DNA of 64,000 nucleotides from Himantopus leucocephalus (lineage: Eukaryota; Chordata; Aves; Charadriiformes; Recurvirostridae), in contig RSEF01000001.1 in NCBI GenBank assembly GCA_003993805.1, positions 72,426,923 to 72,490,922 of the forward strand, read 5' to 3'. Below the pieces are notes generated by a model. It saw only the letters and a program-made list of their open reading frames with translations, ran no database searches and was not told the DNA's origin. This document shows, in pieces, positions 1 to 16,464 of the stretch. The position numbers and the translations under genes are program-made. Each line of letters starts with the position of its first letter. Position 1 is the stretch's first letter.

Positions 1-538
1 AGTATTTGCCACAATAGGGACAGGGAGCTCTAGCCAATCTCTTTTCCTTTCCTGCTTGCCCAATCCTTCATTTTCACCCCCCTTCCAGTTTCAGCCTATG
101 ATTTGGGATAACTGGCTTCCTTTCACAAATTCCTGTTGAAGTGAACTCCTTATTTAGATCGCTCTTTCTACAGAAACAGGTCTCAGCTGATGTCTCAAGT
201 CAAGTGCCTGCTCTTTTTTGCTGAAGTTAGCATTTTTATATTAGAAGAAAAGGATTATTAAAACCAAAACCCACTTAAGTTAAAAATAGATGGAGATCCC
301 ATAGTGTTCGGAGAGCTTAGTTCCTTTAGTGAACTTTTATAAAAAAATTAGTAGTGGTGCCCTCGGACCTCTGTTTCACAGATCTGGATTTTGACATGTC
401 TCTAATTTTATTTCTGAAGAATTAGAGGTTTGTTGCAAGACAGGTTACATCTATCAAACTATCAGACTAAAAGAGCAATAGTTTATTTTAGACTCCACAG
501 TTTGAGTAAACTGAGGCTTTTATGTTTTTTTTACATAG

Positions 539-5195
<4,657 letters not shown>

Positions 5196-7990
5196 AGACT
5201 GTACCAGCCACACTATTTATATGCATTGGAGGTTACATTGACTTGAAAATTGCTAGGCATGGTATACGGAGTAGAATTTTTATTTATGAACTCTTATCTG
5301 TGTCCTGCAACTGTGTAAATCTGCTCATGTAAAGACAGTTGGTTTGATTTGCAAATGAAAGAATATGCTGTATTTTGCAAAATAAGTCATATTTAATCCA
5401 CATAATAAATGGCTCTAAATGTTTCCTTACCAGCTTTCTGGTGCAAATTAAAGCAGACCAAGTCTACTGTCTCAGTGACAGTCTCATCTGAACTTGGGGA
5501 AAAAACATTAAAGTTCCAGTGCCTGACTTGCTAAACAGGTTGCCTGTTGTTAAGATGGACGGTGTAGTCTTGTGGCATAGTTTTAAGCTGCTTTTACAAT
5601 AGAAGTTTAAATACTGTGAAGAGAAGAGAGCACCGAGTATTTTCTTTCATGACTATATTGCATGCACTATGACAGATGGCGGTATATCAATTTTATAGCA
5701 CAGTAGAGATGTCTGCCGTATTACTATGTATTTGTGTCCCCATTTTTTTCCCCAAATGTTAAAACTGCAGACAAAACTTTGAACTTCATTTAATGGAGTA
5801 TCATGTACGAGGAATTAGCCTGCAGCTTGCGAACAATAACAGCCTACTACAAAGTGGGTGCAAAGTTATTCATGTGCACTGGAGCTTGTGTATAAATGTT
5901 GGGGATTATAATCAGGTACAAGAACACCTTCCCCTTCCTCCCCCATGGGACCAAGCCCCTGGACCATCCGATAGTAAATTTGTTCTGGCAGAATTGAAAA
6001 ATAAAAACAGATTTCAAAACTGTTATGGGATAATAAGTGTTTCTTTTAAAAACAGATTAAGTTGGCCAGGGAGAAGGGGATCCCCACAACTTCTTCCAAA
6101 TTTTGGAATGTGTGACAGTATGAAAGAAAGTCTGTGGGATTGGAATATTTATACCAGAGATTACAGTTACTTTTGAGGAGATTTTACTGTGCTGTAAGTA
6201 GTGCTTTTTTTTTTTTGAGGACAATCCTAAAATTAGGGAATTTTAGGTTGAAAATTACGCTGATGAGTTATTTTCTTCTGATTGTAATTCATACAGATGA
6301 ATATTGATCACACTAGCCTTTAAAAAGTAAGCATTTTAATTTTTATGAATAAAAATTTATTTAAACTCCAACCAGCAGCACACTTGCACGTACTTTTCAA
6401 GCAGATTCACTTTTTTTGTATAAAGTAAAAATGTTTACTATGGTGTTGCTGATATTTTATCTTTAACACAACTTGCATGAAAAATAGGATGCTGCTGTTA
6501 ACATCCATGGCTTGCTTTTACAATATTGGGGCAATATAGTGAGGTTTTTATTACCATATTCAGTTTCTTCCCCATTTCATCGGTTAACAGAAATGGAATT
6601 CCTTTTGTAAGCTGCTAAAGAGTGAAAATTTAAAAACTGTTAAGACCTCAGTTTACAAGAAGGTCTGTATAAAAATGTATTTTTCTCATGGTAAACTTCC
6701 AATTTGGCACCAATACAAGCACAAGGAGTTAAGTCTGACAGATGCAACTTTTGGATACTTTATGCATGATCTGAAATAATTCATGCAGAACACAGAAATA
6801 TATTCTGTATTTTTAAACAGCCATTATGTATGCATTACATGTAATGAATACAAAGGACGTAATTTATAACTTCTTGGATTGTATCCAGGGATGGTAGTTC
6901 TCAGATTTAAGAAATGTGTCTGTAGGGAAGTTTAAGTGCAAGCCACTTTTCAAATCAGCTTTGGTGAACAGTGAAAGCTTTTAATAGTTTTGTCAAAAGC
7001 ATTACATTTCTGTTTGGGATTCACCTGATACCTCTCTCTTCTTTACTTTCAACACCCAAGAAATATGTTTTCAACAAGGTAGAGCCATCCATAAGTGAAC
7101 TGCTACCAAAGTTTTAACTCCCAAAGTTCAGTCAACAGTCTCTTGTGAAGAAATATTCTGACTTGTAGTTTTGAAATGCTGCATAAAGCAAATTAATTCC
7201 ATTTGTTTAAGAAATTCCTGCAAGTGCTAACTGGCTCTGTAATGTCATGTGAATTTTCCAGAGTGTTAATTTATTTTTTGAAATGTTGTGACTTTTTTTT
7301 AAGTTTCACAAAAATTTTCAATTTGGTAATGTTTGAGTGCCAAGAAATGAACTTGATTTGTAATCCTTAATGCAAGTCTTTAAAAATCCATGCTGTAACA
7401 ATCCTGTTATTAAATAAACAGATAATACACAAAATTAATTATCCCAGAAATGAAGTTTTGAACTGACTGGTAGTTCAGGTGGCAGGGCTTACACGCTTAC
7501 AGATTAATAGTATAGCAACCTATATTTGTACAGCCTTATGTACGTTTGCACTTGCCCTCATGCAGTTCTACATTGTTAGTTCCTGTATGGTTGCATAAGT
7601 AATATCCTAGACAGCCTGGTAGTGGCTATTAATGGTTTTTAAACAATCTGTTGTCTGGAATTGAACTAAAATAGTTAATGCTACTGTCACTGCCACCATT
7701 AAAAGAAATTATGGGGAAACTATGGCAAAAAGCCTAATGAAGGCAGCAACTGAAAAATTCCCAGATTAGACTGATGGTTTCCAAATGTCATCTAGTTCAC
7801 CGTATTTAATTTAAACTACAAATACTTTTGTCATCAATGCACAAATTTCAGTGAACTTAAAATAACTTGCTATCCAGTGAAACATGCAGTCCTGGGGGAG
7901 AACAACCACTGTAGCTAAGTTTAGATTAGTAAATGTTTGACATTAATTCCTGACCTGTGTGTGGTACTACTGTAAATAAAACATAGTATC
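5196..7990 (+). other. DNM1L: Probable DNM1L 3' UTR
   Basis: This is AT-rich sequence without splice signals after the DNM1L stop. AATAAA hexamers lie at 5404, 6348, 7413 and 7975, so alternative polyadenylation is possible. A 3' UTR of roughly 2 kb or more would match the long UTR known for mammalian DNM1L. The exact end cannot be fixed without transcript data. The 127-codon open frame at 5793-6176 inside it has no recognisable protein character. Confidence 0.45.
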
Positions 7991-10093
7991 CCTATGTAAA
8001 CAGAGTTTGTCAGTAAATTACTTGGGTTTTTTAGGAGTCAGTTTCAGATTTCACTTAGTGGAATAGATAGGCAAGGGGGGTGTCTCTGTGTCTCAAACTG
8101 TATTCTGAAGTAAACATAACAAACTTATGTAAAACTTGCCTTTACTCTATGCTTTATGGAGGATTGACTTTGAAAGATGCCAGATTGGATACTGCGCACT
8201 CAGGTCTCTGCTTTAGGGAATACAGCAGGGGAAACAACTTCCCAGTCTGTTGTGCTGCTGTTGGTAACTTGAATTATCTTGAGTATTTTTTTTTTCCCCA
8301 CAGTTAAATTCTTTAGGTATGAGGGTGATGGCTAGCTAGTGTTTTCTGTAGATACTGAATATCTCAAATGCATCTGCTTTTCACTTGTTGCCAGTTAAAC
8401 TCTGTGCTTTGAGGTGAGAGTTAGGTGACTGATACTTCAAAGTTTAAGAGAAAAACACAGTAGACCACCTGAATATGGTTTTATGCCCAGTGACACTGTT
8501 AAAGCTAGTGATGGTGTTTTCATGCTTCAAGAGCTTGCTTTTAGTTTACTTGCACACCCTTTCACCCTTTACTACTTCATTGCTAGCTGCCACACTAACA
8601 TCAAATTCAAGTCCTCCGGTGTTTGCTGTCCCTAGATGCTGTACAAATGTTTTTGTTGTTTGTTGTTTGTTTTTTTTTTTAATATCGGGCCTGAATAATG
8701 ACTTTTCTTCTTGCACTTCCAAATCGTGTATTTGTAGACATGTTAGGTACTTCAGTATTAGTTACTACTTGTTTACCTTTGAACAAGCTATGTCTCTGAT
8801 TACCTGAATGTAGCTGGTTTGGGGTATATGAGAAACAAGACCAGGCTAAGAAAGAATACTTGATTTTTTGGTCATCCTTGATTCACAGCCTAAGTGTTCA
8901 AATGCCCAGTTGTGATAACCCTGTACAGTCATGAAGAGTAGTGGTTGTGNNNNNNNNNNNNNNNNNNNNNNNNNNNNNNNNNNNNNNNNNNNNNNNNNNN
9001 NNNNNNNNNNNNNNNNNNNNNNNNNNNNNNNNNNNNNNNNNNNNNNNNNTTGTTGTTGTTCAGGTGACCTGGCAATAAGTACTGTGGTGCCTATATTGTG
9101 TTAGCAACCCAATCCCAAACCCCACCATGGGAAGGGAATTTAGCAAGGCAGTGTACTCCATGCTTATTTGATTCCAGGTCTGTAAGCAGCTGTAGTGGCT
9201 AGTAATAAAAAGGGAGTGGGGAAGCAGAGGTTGTGTTTTCAAGCAATGCTACCTTTAAATGTAGATGTTGCTATTCTAACAACTCTTGAAGTACAGTCTC
9301 ACTTTCATGCTGCCTTTACAAGAAAATGAGGAAGTTATGATCCCAAATGTTGGCTAGGCCATAAGCAGTAGGATCACTTTCTGCTCGCTGATGAAGACAT
9401 GCTGCTTTTGCATGTTGCCCTATCTGAAGGGTCTGACTCTTAATTGCAAAAGCACTACAGCTTCACCTATAACACCTAGGCAGCTAAAATCAAAAAAGCT
9501 TTCATGTACATGCTTCAAATCTTCTGGTGTAATAGACTATCTTGCAACTGACTGTAGAGCCCACAGAACTAGTGCCAGGATATCTTTGACAAAGATTCTA
9601 GATAGCACAGATGCATCCTCGTAATTCACAGAAGCAGAATGGGCATCACCAACACTGAAAGGCTCTATACTCATCTTACATTTCAAGAAGTGAATTTGCT
9701 GTGTATTACCACATTAAGGCTGCAAAGCTTTTATGCAACGTTCCCCCACACGTAACCAATAAGAAGCTTACATATTAGGGCTTAGTCATTCTACTCATTT
9801 ATTGTGAATTTTCTGCAGCTTCCTTCAAAGCAAACCTGTTCAGAAAAAAAATGTTCATTGTCGGTTGGTTGTCCTTACCCACTTATACAGGTTTCTCTGT
9901 TAGGATGAAGTCAAACTCGACAGCAGCATAAATCCTCTGGAAGGAGTACTGGTTTTGAATATGGTTTTGCTCATCTCGCTGTGGATTATGTTGTAGAGTA
10001 CCTGGCCATGGTTGTCCTCCTACAACACAGAAGGTTGTTAAAGGAGGGGAAGAGTATCTCCATCTTTGGACTCGGAAATTAATCTTTTCATGT
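7991..10093. other. Intergenic interval between DNM1L and YARS2
   Basis: Apart from the gap, I see only AT-rich unique-looking sequence with short open frames that lack protein character. It may include further DNM1L 3' UTR or the distal YARS2 3' UTR. Confidence 0.5.
8950..9049. other. Assembly gap (100 N)
   Basis: There are exactly 100 N, the conventional placeholder for a gap of unknown size. It lies in the tail-to-tail interval between DNM1L and YARS2. Confidence 0.98.
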
Positions 10094-10426
10094 TTGTTGT
10101 GCATATCCTCTTATGAATGGTACTTTGAATAAGGCAGAGTAGCTANTTGTTGTGCATATCCTCTTATGAATGGTACTTTGAATAAGGCAGAGTAGCTAAA
10201 AATCTCTTCCGTGGTATAACTTAGCTGCCTTTATTTGAAAACGAAACTACAGTATTGTGCAGTTTGTGAGCAGCATAGTAATACACAGTATAGAAACATC
10301 TTCAAGTGACANAAAAATCTCTTCCGTGGTATAACTTAGCTGCCTTTATTTGAAAAGGAAACTACAGTATTGTGCAGTTTGTGAGCGGCATAGTAATACA
10401 CAGTATAGAAACATCTTCAAGTGACA
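10094..10426. repeat. Unmerged contig-end duplications around single N at 10146 and 10312
   Basis: 10094-10145 is repeated at 10147-10198, and 10198-10311 is repeated at 10313-10426. The copies are separated by exactly one N. The second pair differs at two bases, as two haplotypes would. This is best read as an assembly artefact that lengthens the YARS2 3' flank. Confidence 0.8.
10345..10350 (-). terminator. YARS2: Candidate YARS2 polyadenylation signal
   Basis: AATAAA on the minus strand lies about 120 nt past the YARS2 stop. A second copy at 10230-10235 lies in the duplicated contig end and is probably the same site. Confidence 0.55.
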
Positions 10427-10468
10427 AGAGTCCAAAATGATCTGTCATTTTAGGGAGATATTCTGTTG

Positions 10469-10628
10469 TCACAACTGCAGCCATTTTATAATGTAGTAAT
10501 TTTTCTTTCCAATCCTAAGTAATGATACTCCATTCTTGAGAATATGCTGTCCGAGAATAAGAACAGTCTCAGGATCAGTTACTCGAATCCCATTTATTGA
10601 AACTCCACCATCTGTAATTTTCTGATAC
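10469..10628 (-). CDS. YARS2: YARS2 coding exon 5 with stop
   Basis: The acceptor is TTCTAAG. It encodes [20 protein letters not shown] through [11 protein letters not shown] and TGA at 10471-10469. Confidence 0.95.
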
Positions 10629-13600
10629 CTTAGAAAAAAAAAAACAAAAAACAACAATTAGTAATTGCAAGAGGAAGCTATTTACTGCTGTTAAGTATTG
10701 AAAGTTCAGTTAAGAGTTTTTTGGTTGGATCCATAACTGAATAAATTTTAATCCTCTTCCACTTCACTTTACTTCTAGTCCAGGTCAAGAATGACTGAAA
10801 TTAACCATACCTGCTACCACTCCCACTCCTCCTGAAAGGAATAACAAAACAAGCTGTTACCTTAAAGCTGTCCCTTCATCAGGTGTAGATTTTACAGCTA
10901 AGGTACATGAGACTGTATTATCCTACACTTTTTACTTCAAAATAGAATTAGGCTGCCTGCTCTGCTCTTTTTTAATGCTGGTATGTGGATTGCTAGCCTG
11001 TTTCTACTTGGTTTGGTTGTCCTGGTCTCTTCCTTAACTTCCGAAAGCATACCACTACAACCTGTTTAAGTGAGGTATTACTGAAGAGCACAGGTAATAA
11101 CATACCCACTAGGTCCATCTGGAATGGCATTTGCTTTGCGACATAAGTCAAGAACGTTCGTTCCAGGTTCAAGCATCAATTCAGCTGAAGGAGCTTGTCT
11201 AAAAAGTTCCTGCAACTCTTGGTCAGACATAGCTTCCAATGCCTCCATGCTGCTGTAATAAAGGGCCTTAGTGCACCTGTGAGAACAAAGATCATTCAAA
11301 ATCCAGTGCTAGTCTCATCTTCACACAAAGCACTGGTCAGATTCCCCTCCCCAACTGCTTCTGAGGGTCCACACAGTAACAGAAGTACTTAAAGTACACC
11401 CCAAATTTTTTTCTATCGTAACCCACTGAACTGCTATTTGTTTTTATATTGTTAAGGTATTTTCAAGTCTACAGAATTACTGCATTGTTCTCTTTTAACA
11501 GCTGAGCAAAAACTAACTACGTGAAAATAGTTGCTGAAAAGCTATGGATAATTAGCATTGAATAAATCTGAAAGAAAATTGCTTGACAAATCAAACTTCA
11601 CCTCTTAGCAGATTCTAGCCCCTCTCTACCATGAACAAGCTTGGTTACTTCTGCAGCAAGTCGTTTCTGAGGGCCCCATTTTTCAGGTTCTTTAGCATGC
11701 ATTTCCATGATGTGGTCAATCTCCTCAAGAGGAAGGAAGGTGAAGAGTTTCAGGTATCTACGAGCAGGGAAAAAAATATTTTGTCTATATAGCCATCACT
11801 ACAGATTTCCTGCTTTTGTCATTCAAACTTCGTTAACTAGACTAAGATGATTCTTAGTGAATTTAAGAAACCCATATTCTGTCCTTTCAAGCAACTCTTT
11901 GGTTTTGCCCACATGCTTCAGCTTACCGGGATAACTCATGTTTTATTTAATATTCTGCCTAGGTTAATGTCTTCAGACATAAGATAGTGTCAAGATACTT
12001 TTATGAAGCTTGCATTGCAATCAACAACTTGATTTCCTCTTGAAATATTTACAGGATTTCTTGCAATTGTGTGTCAACTAACAAGGTTTTCTATTATATT
12101 CTTAGTAGTTGCACAATACGCTAATGTAAAATACCCCTGGCAGTCTGTGGTGATCATGGGACAGAACTATGCTATGTATTCACAAGTATCTCAGCAGGAA
12201 GATTATTTAGGATAATAAAGAATTTAAAGGTGCGTACCTAAGCATACTCTTTAGAACAAAGTCCATTTTAATGGGCTTGCAGTACCATGAAATGCAATGT
12301 ATTAAAAAAGGTACCTTTGCTGTTACAAAGTCTGTGAATGCATGAAATATTTTAAGTACCCACATAGCCTTCTTTTCAGTCTGAAAAGTGGTGTGGATGC
12401 AGAACCTAAATTTGAAATATCAGGGAATAAACCTTTGAGAGAGGTAACAGAGGTATGAGACAGGTCACAATATGAAAGGGAAGTACCTGTCTGAGGTTTA
12501 TGAAGACTCAGATTTGACAGTGATACTGAAGTTTAAAGAAAAACAGATTTAAAAGAGAACGTACAACAACTTACTAAAATTAACTAACACCCTGAATAAA
12601 GCTATTGGCTATTTATTTTCAGCCATGTCAGTGGCACACCAGCACAGAGGCTAGCCATTGATGAAGGTAAACCTGTCAAATGGTATTTCTCATATTGTCG
12701 CTACCCTTTCATGTTCTATTATATGATTTTAATGTTTTTACACTGGTCAGTAAGAATATGAGTTATATGTGGTTGACCTGGATTCACAGACAGCACAATG
12801 AATCCAAGACCATGTTTTGCTCATTGGAATTGCTCTACTCTAAGTAATGATGATTCAGAATTTTGTCTTTGTATGTGCTACAGCTTTAAATAGTAGCTGG
12901 ATATCTTTCCAGGTGTTGGTGCGTTACAGTCTCAACTGCTTCACAGCTCAATCCACTTGCCACTGTAATTGTAAGCAGAAATCTTTGCTTCCACATTCCA
13001 AGATGAGAAAGATGAACATTCAATTTCAATGAAACATTAGCAGAGTCAGAATGATGCAAATAGTTCCTATCTGCAATTTTCAAAAAGATCCACTAAAATT
13101 TCCGTGCAAGTTGTATGACAAGAACATCAAACAGCCTTAAGGTTTCACCATGTTAGTACTATCGGTCATTTACGTAACAAGCACTTCTCCCATCATCTAA
13201 ACATTTCAATTAATGCTTAATTGTGTGAGTTATTGTACATGGACAGAAGTAGATGGTATGTTTGTCCAGAGGTAGGGAAAATTACATGAGACATTTTTAC
13301 CACAGTTTTACACTGCTGAACTAAAGCCTAGGGTGCTGACTACTACTAGCTTTGAAGACATACATGCAATTAGTAATTTGACCAGGTATGTGAATTTTGT
13401 TCATTCTGTTTCTCCTCTGCCTTAGTTTTCACTTTCAACAATGACTTAAAACTGATGCCTAAAAACCTCCACCTTGTAAATTCATTGTATACTACCTTGT
13501 ATACTGCCTGCCATAAGCTTAAAATGGTATAATTTTCTCCCCTTTTTAATTGCACTACTACCACAGTGTAACTGTCTCCTCGGCATGTTTTTGTCTAGAC

Positions 13601-16460
13601 CAGTGGTCTCCAAAGTGGAGGTATGTGAGCTGATCCATTGGGGTGCAGGAAGAAAATATGAGAACTTCAGTAGTACTGTACACTCTATAAATAAATAAAT
13701 ATACATGTATTGGCAGTAAATGCTCAAACTGTTTTTACTGGTAGAGGCGCGTGATCAAAAAAGTTTGGAGACCACTGATCTAGAGAGTTAATACACTCAT
13801 AAATACAAATCTCTTGGCTTTTTCTAAACAAGGCACTACTTTAATTTGCTTAGGGATATGCAGTTTTTGATGTGATGCAGTTCCAGAAGCTGAACTTTGT
13901 GTTTGTTTACAACCAGTCAAGTAGCTTCACGCGATTACAATGTGGTGTTTCTGGATACCTTATACTCAGTAAAAACTTGTAGTAATGAGTATCTATGAAA
14001 CTGCAGTTGCTCATTAGTCAGCAGGAGAGATTTCATTTGATACCGTGATGTTACAGTACCAAAACTAACATACCTTGTAAGATAAAGTCACCCCACTGGC
14101 AGAACAAAATGTGTTACGCTTTACTTGTTTGTTCATCCACATTCTAATTTTATGATACATACAGCAGCATATGCAGACAGGTTCCACTATCCTGTATATT
14201 TAGGAACCAGTCACACCTGTTTATGTAAGGAATGTACAGTTATAATTAATGTATACTTCTATATGGAGCTCTTGTTGCACATATCCAAATGAAACACTTA
14301 GAGAGAACAGTTAGGGTCAGGTTTTATAAGCAATGACAAAAAGCAAGATTAAGAAAAACTACTTACTTTTCAACTACATTATCTTGTTGTCTGACAAAAA
14401 ACTGATACAGCTCAAATGGAGAAGTCTTATCTCTGTTTAGCCAAACCGCATTGCCAGCAGTCTTTCCCAGTTTATCTCCAGTAGTACTGGTAATAAGAGG
14501 TACAGTAATTCCAAACACATCTGTTCCTGTCATCCTGAGAAAGAGAAGAGTCATGTTAAAAAGCAAAAAATCACATCCTGGTAAAGCTGACTTAAATACA
14601 AGCATTCCGTAAGATTCTGTCCTTGATATAAAGCAGTTAAATAAGACAGGGGTTGAAGGGTAAAANATAAAGCAGTTAAGTAAGACAGGGGTTGAGGGGT
14701 AAAAGATGCCAGAACACCATTTTGTGAAGAGTGCTTTAGGAAAAAAAGCCACAACTTTAACATGTTTTGTGTGTAACAAAGTAGTTTAGATACTTCAAAT
14801 AAGTAGTTTCATGAGCACCAGCACTAGCAAGNAGATGCCAGAACACCATTTTGTGAAGAGTGCTTTAGGAAAAAAACCCAACTTTAACGTGTTTTGTGTG
14901 TAACAAAGAAGTTTAGATACTTTAAGTGTAGTTTCATGAGCACCAGCACTAGCAAGTTTATGTCCTGCACCTTTCACTTTCTGCTCTGAGTGCTAATTGA
15001 AGCTGCTTGTGTGGCTGGGACAGCTCTAAGGCTTTTCTTCCATGCCGATCCTCTGTCTTGCAATAGGCAAGCACGAACTGAAGCTGAAACACTGCGACAT
15101 ACTCACTGTATACTCGCTTGTATACTACTGCAAATTTTCTAAGAGTCACACCACATTTGGCGGATAAGCAAAATCTCATCACCATTCATTTTATTTCTGA
15201 GAAGAAATGCAACCACCTTCACCAATATACCACAACTGCCTCTACTTCACTGTGATTACACCAGAATGTGTTTGCCAGCAGGCTTGCCTCGATTTTGTCC
15301 CATGTTTCAGGATAGCTGATTTTGGTTCCTGGATTCACAAATACACGAACCCATCCTTTCTGTTAAAAAGTCATTAACATTCCCCAGAAAAAACGCTTCA
15401 AACCATGCCCACACTGTACGTATGCGCCAGGCTTATGGCCAGCACGACTGACTACTCTTGTCAAACGCCAGTTTTGTGCAACGCCAACTCTCCGAAGGGC
15501 GATTTCTGCCGCTTTAGGGGCCCTCGACACTAAGCTGCAGCCGAGCCATCACCCCCGCCGCCCCCGGGGACCGACCCCCGGCGGAGAGCGGAGGGACCCC
15601 GCGCCGCCCGCCCGCCCTCCGCCCCAGCCCGGTGTTCCCCCCTCCCCGTACTTGCTGACGAGCTCGTAGCCGGACATGATGTTGCCCATCTGGTCGGCTC
15701 CCCCCAGCTGGACGCGGCAGCCGTGGTGGCGGTGGAGGTGTAGGAAGTCGTAGGCCTGCAGGGCCGGGTAGAGGAACTCGGCCAGGCTCATGCCCTCGGG
15801 GCTGCGCAGCCGCGCCTGGCAGCTCTGCCGGCTCAGCAGCGTCCCCATGCGGAGCCGCCCGCCCGCCCCGCCGAGGAAGTCGAGCAGCGGCTGCCGGCCC
15901 AGCCAGCTGGCGTTATCCAGCAGGGCTGCCTGCCCCAGCCGCCCGCCGCCCGCCCAGAACAGCTCCCGGTGGTTCGCGAAGAGCCGCTCCAGGCCCGCCC
16001 GCAGCCCCCGCGCCTGCGCCCGCACCCGCTCGGCCGACGGCGCCTCCCGCGCCCGCTCCCGGCCGCTGGGGTCCCCCAGCCGCGCCGTGGCGCCCCCCAC
16101 CACGGCGATAACGTTGTGGCCGGCCCGCTGGAAGTGGAGGAGCCCCATGACGGGCAGCAGGTGGCCGACGTGCAGCGAGTCGGCGGTGGGGTCGAAGCCG
16201 CAGTAGGCGGTGAGGGGCGGGCGGCCCGGCTCCAACAGCCCCGGCAGCTGCTCCTCCGCGCTCTGCGCCGGGAACACCTCCTGGAAGAGGCCGCGCTCGC
16301 ACTGCGCCGCCAGCAGCCCCCCGGCCCCCCGCGGCTGCTGCTGCTGCTGCTGGTGGTGGGCTCGCCGCCGGAACGGGAGCGGCGGCGGGGCCGGGCGGCG
16401 CGGGCCACCCCAAAGCCCCGCCGCCGACCCGCACCGCCGCCTCAGCGCGGGCGCCGCCAT
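10469..16460 (-). CDS. YARS2: YARS2, mitochondrial tyrosyl-tRNA synthetase (complete, five coding exons)
   Basis: This is a class I aminoacyl-tRNA synthetase that charges mitochondrial tRNA-Tyr in the matrix. Coding exons in transcript order are 16460-15652, 14534-14367, 11757-11602, 11276-11106 and 10628-10469. They join in frame with canonical GT-AG sites to 487 residues plus stop, close to the roughly 477 of human YARS2. An Arg/Ala-rich N-terminus fits a mitochondrial presequence and includes a short Gln run. The ATP-binding HIGH-type motif reads HVGH (in [12 protein letters not shown]). The tyrosine-binding stretch includes [18 protein letters not shown]. The KMSKS-type loop reads KLGKT. 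The C-terminus is an S4-like RNA-binding domain ending [10 protein letters not shown]. The start is the first ATG in the CpG island and carries a YY1-like site. Introns 1 and 2 contain assembly duplications and a MITE. No breaks are seen in the coding exons. Confidence 0.96.
11106..11276 (-). CDS. YARS2: YARS2 coding exon 4
   Basis: The acceptor is TCACAG and the donor is GG|GTATGT. It encodes [20 protein letters not shown] through [13 protein letters not shown], leading into the S4-like domain. Confidence 0.94.
11602..11757 (-). CDS. YARS2: YARS2 coding exon 3
   Basis: The acceptor is CTCGTAG and the donor is AG|GTGAAG. It encodes [20 protein letters not shown] through [20 protein letters not shown], the anticodon-binding helical region. 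Confidence 0.94.
13601..13777. mobile_element. Short hAT-like MITE in YARS2 intron 2
   Basis: This is a 177-bp element with terminal inverted repeats CAGTGGTCTCCAAA and TTTGGAGACCACTG. The 8-bp flanks GTCTAGAC (13593-13600) and ATCTAGAG (13778-13785) share six of eight bases. The TIR sequence and 8-bp duplication are typical of non-autonomous hAT elements. It has no transposase. Confidence 0.75.
14367..14534 (-). CDS. YARS2: YARS2 coding exon 2 (KMSKS-type loop)
   Basis: The acceptor is TCTCAG and the donor is AA|GTAAGT. It encodes [18 protein letters not shown], then KLGKT, then [20 protein letters not shown]. The 168 nt keep frame with both neighbours. Confidence 0.95.
14628..14955. repeat. 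Unmerged contig-end duplications around single N at 14666 and 14832
   Basis: 14628-14665 recurs at 14667-14704, and roughly 14703-14831 recurs at 14833-14955, with a few mismatches and a small indel. The block lies in YARS2 intron 1 close to exon 2 but does not touch coding sequence. Confidence 0.8.
15224..15361 (-). other. Exon-like open frame in YARS2 intron 1, function unknown
   Basis: On the minus strand a good acceptor (a TTAATGAC branch-like motif, then TTTTTAACAG) is followed directly by a 46-codon open frame. It begins [20 protein letters not shown], ends EVEAVVVYW and stops at TGA. About 25 nt later there is an AATAAA. This is the shape of a terminal coding exon. YARS2 exon 1 would enter it in a different frame and stop after about eight residues, so it is not a simple alternative YARS2 exon with this reading. 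I do not recognise the protein. It could be the end of a nested gene, a retrocopy fragment, or chance. Confidence 0.3.
15652..16460 (-). CDS. YARS2: YARS2 coding exon 1
   Basis: ATG is at 16460-16458. The donor GTACGG follows 15652, and the exon ends in phase 2 (AA of Lys). The exon is very GC-rich. It encodes the presequence, the HVGH motif and most of the catalytic Rossmann fold. A CAG-type run gives about six consecutive Gln after HH. Confidence 0.95.
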
Positions 16461-16464
16461 CTTG
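16453..16464 (-). promoter_or_regulatory. YARS2: YY1-like motif overlapping the YARS2 start codon
   Basis: The minus-strand sequence CAAGATGGCGGC matches the YY1 consensus and contains the YARS2 ATG. YY1 sites at the 5' ends of nuclear genes for mitochondrial proteins are well known. Confidence 0.55.

Noticed and set aside
5793..6176. 127-codon open frame after DNM1L
   Set aside because: It lies in the probable DNM1L 3' UTR, has no domain-like features and no promoter or splice context.
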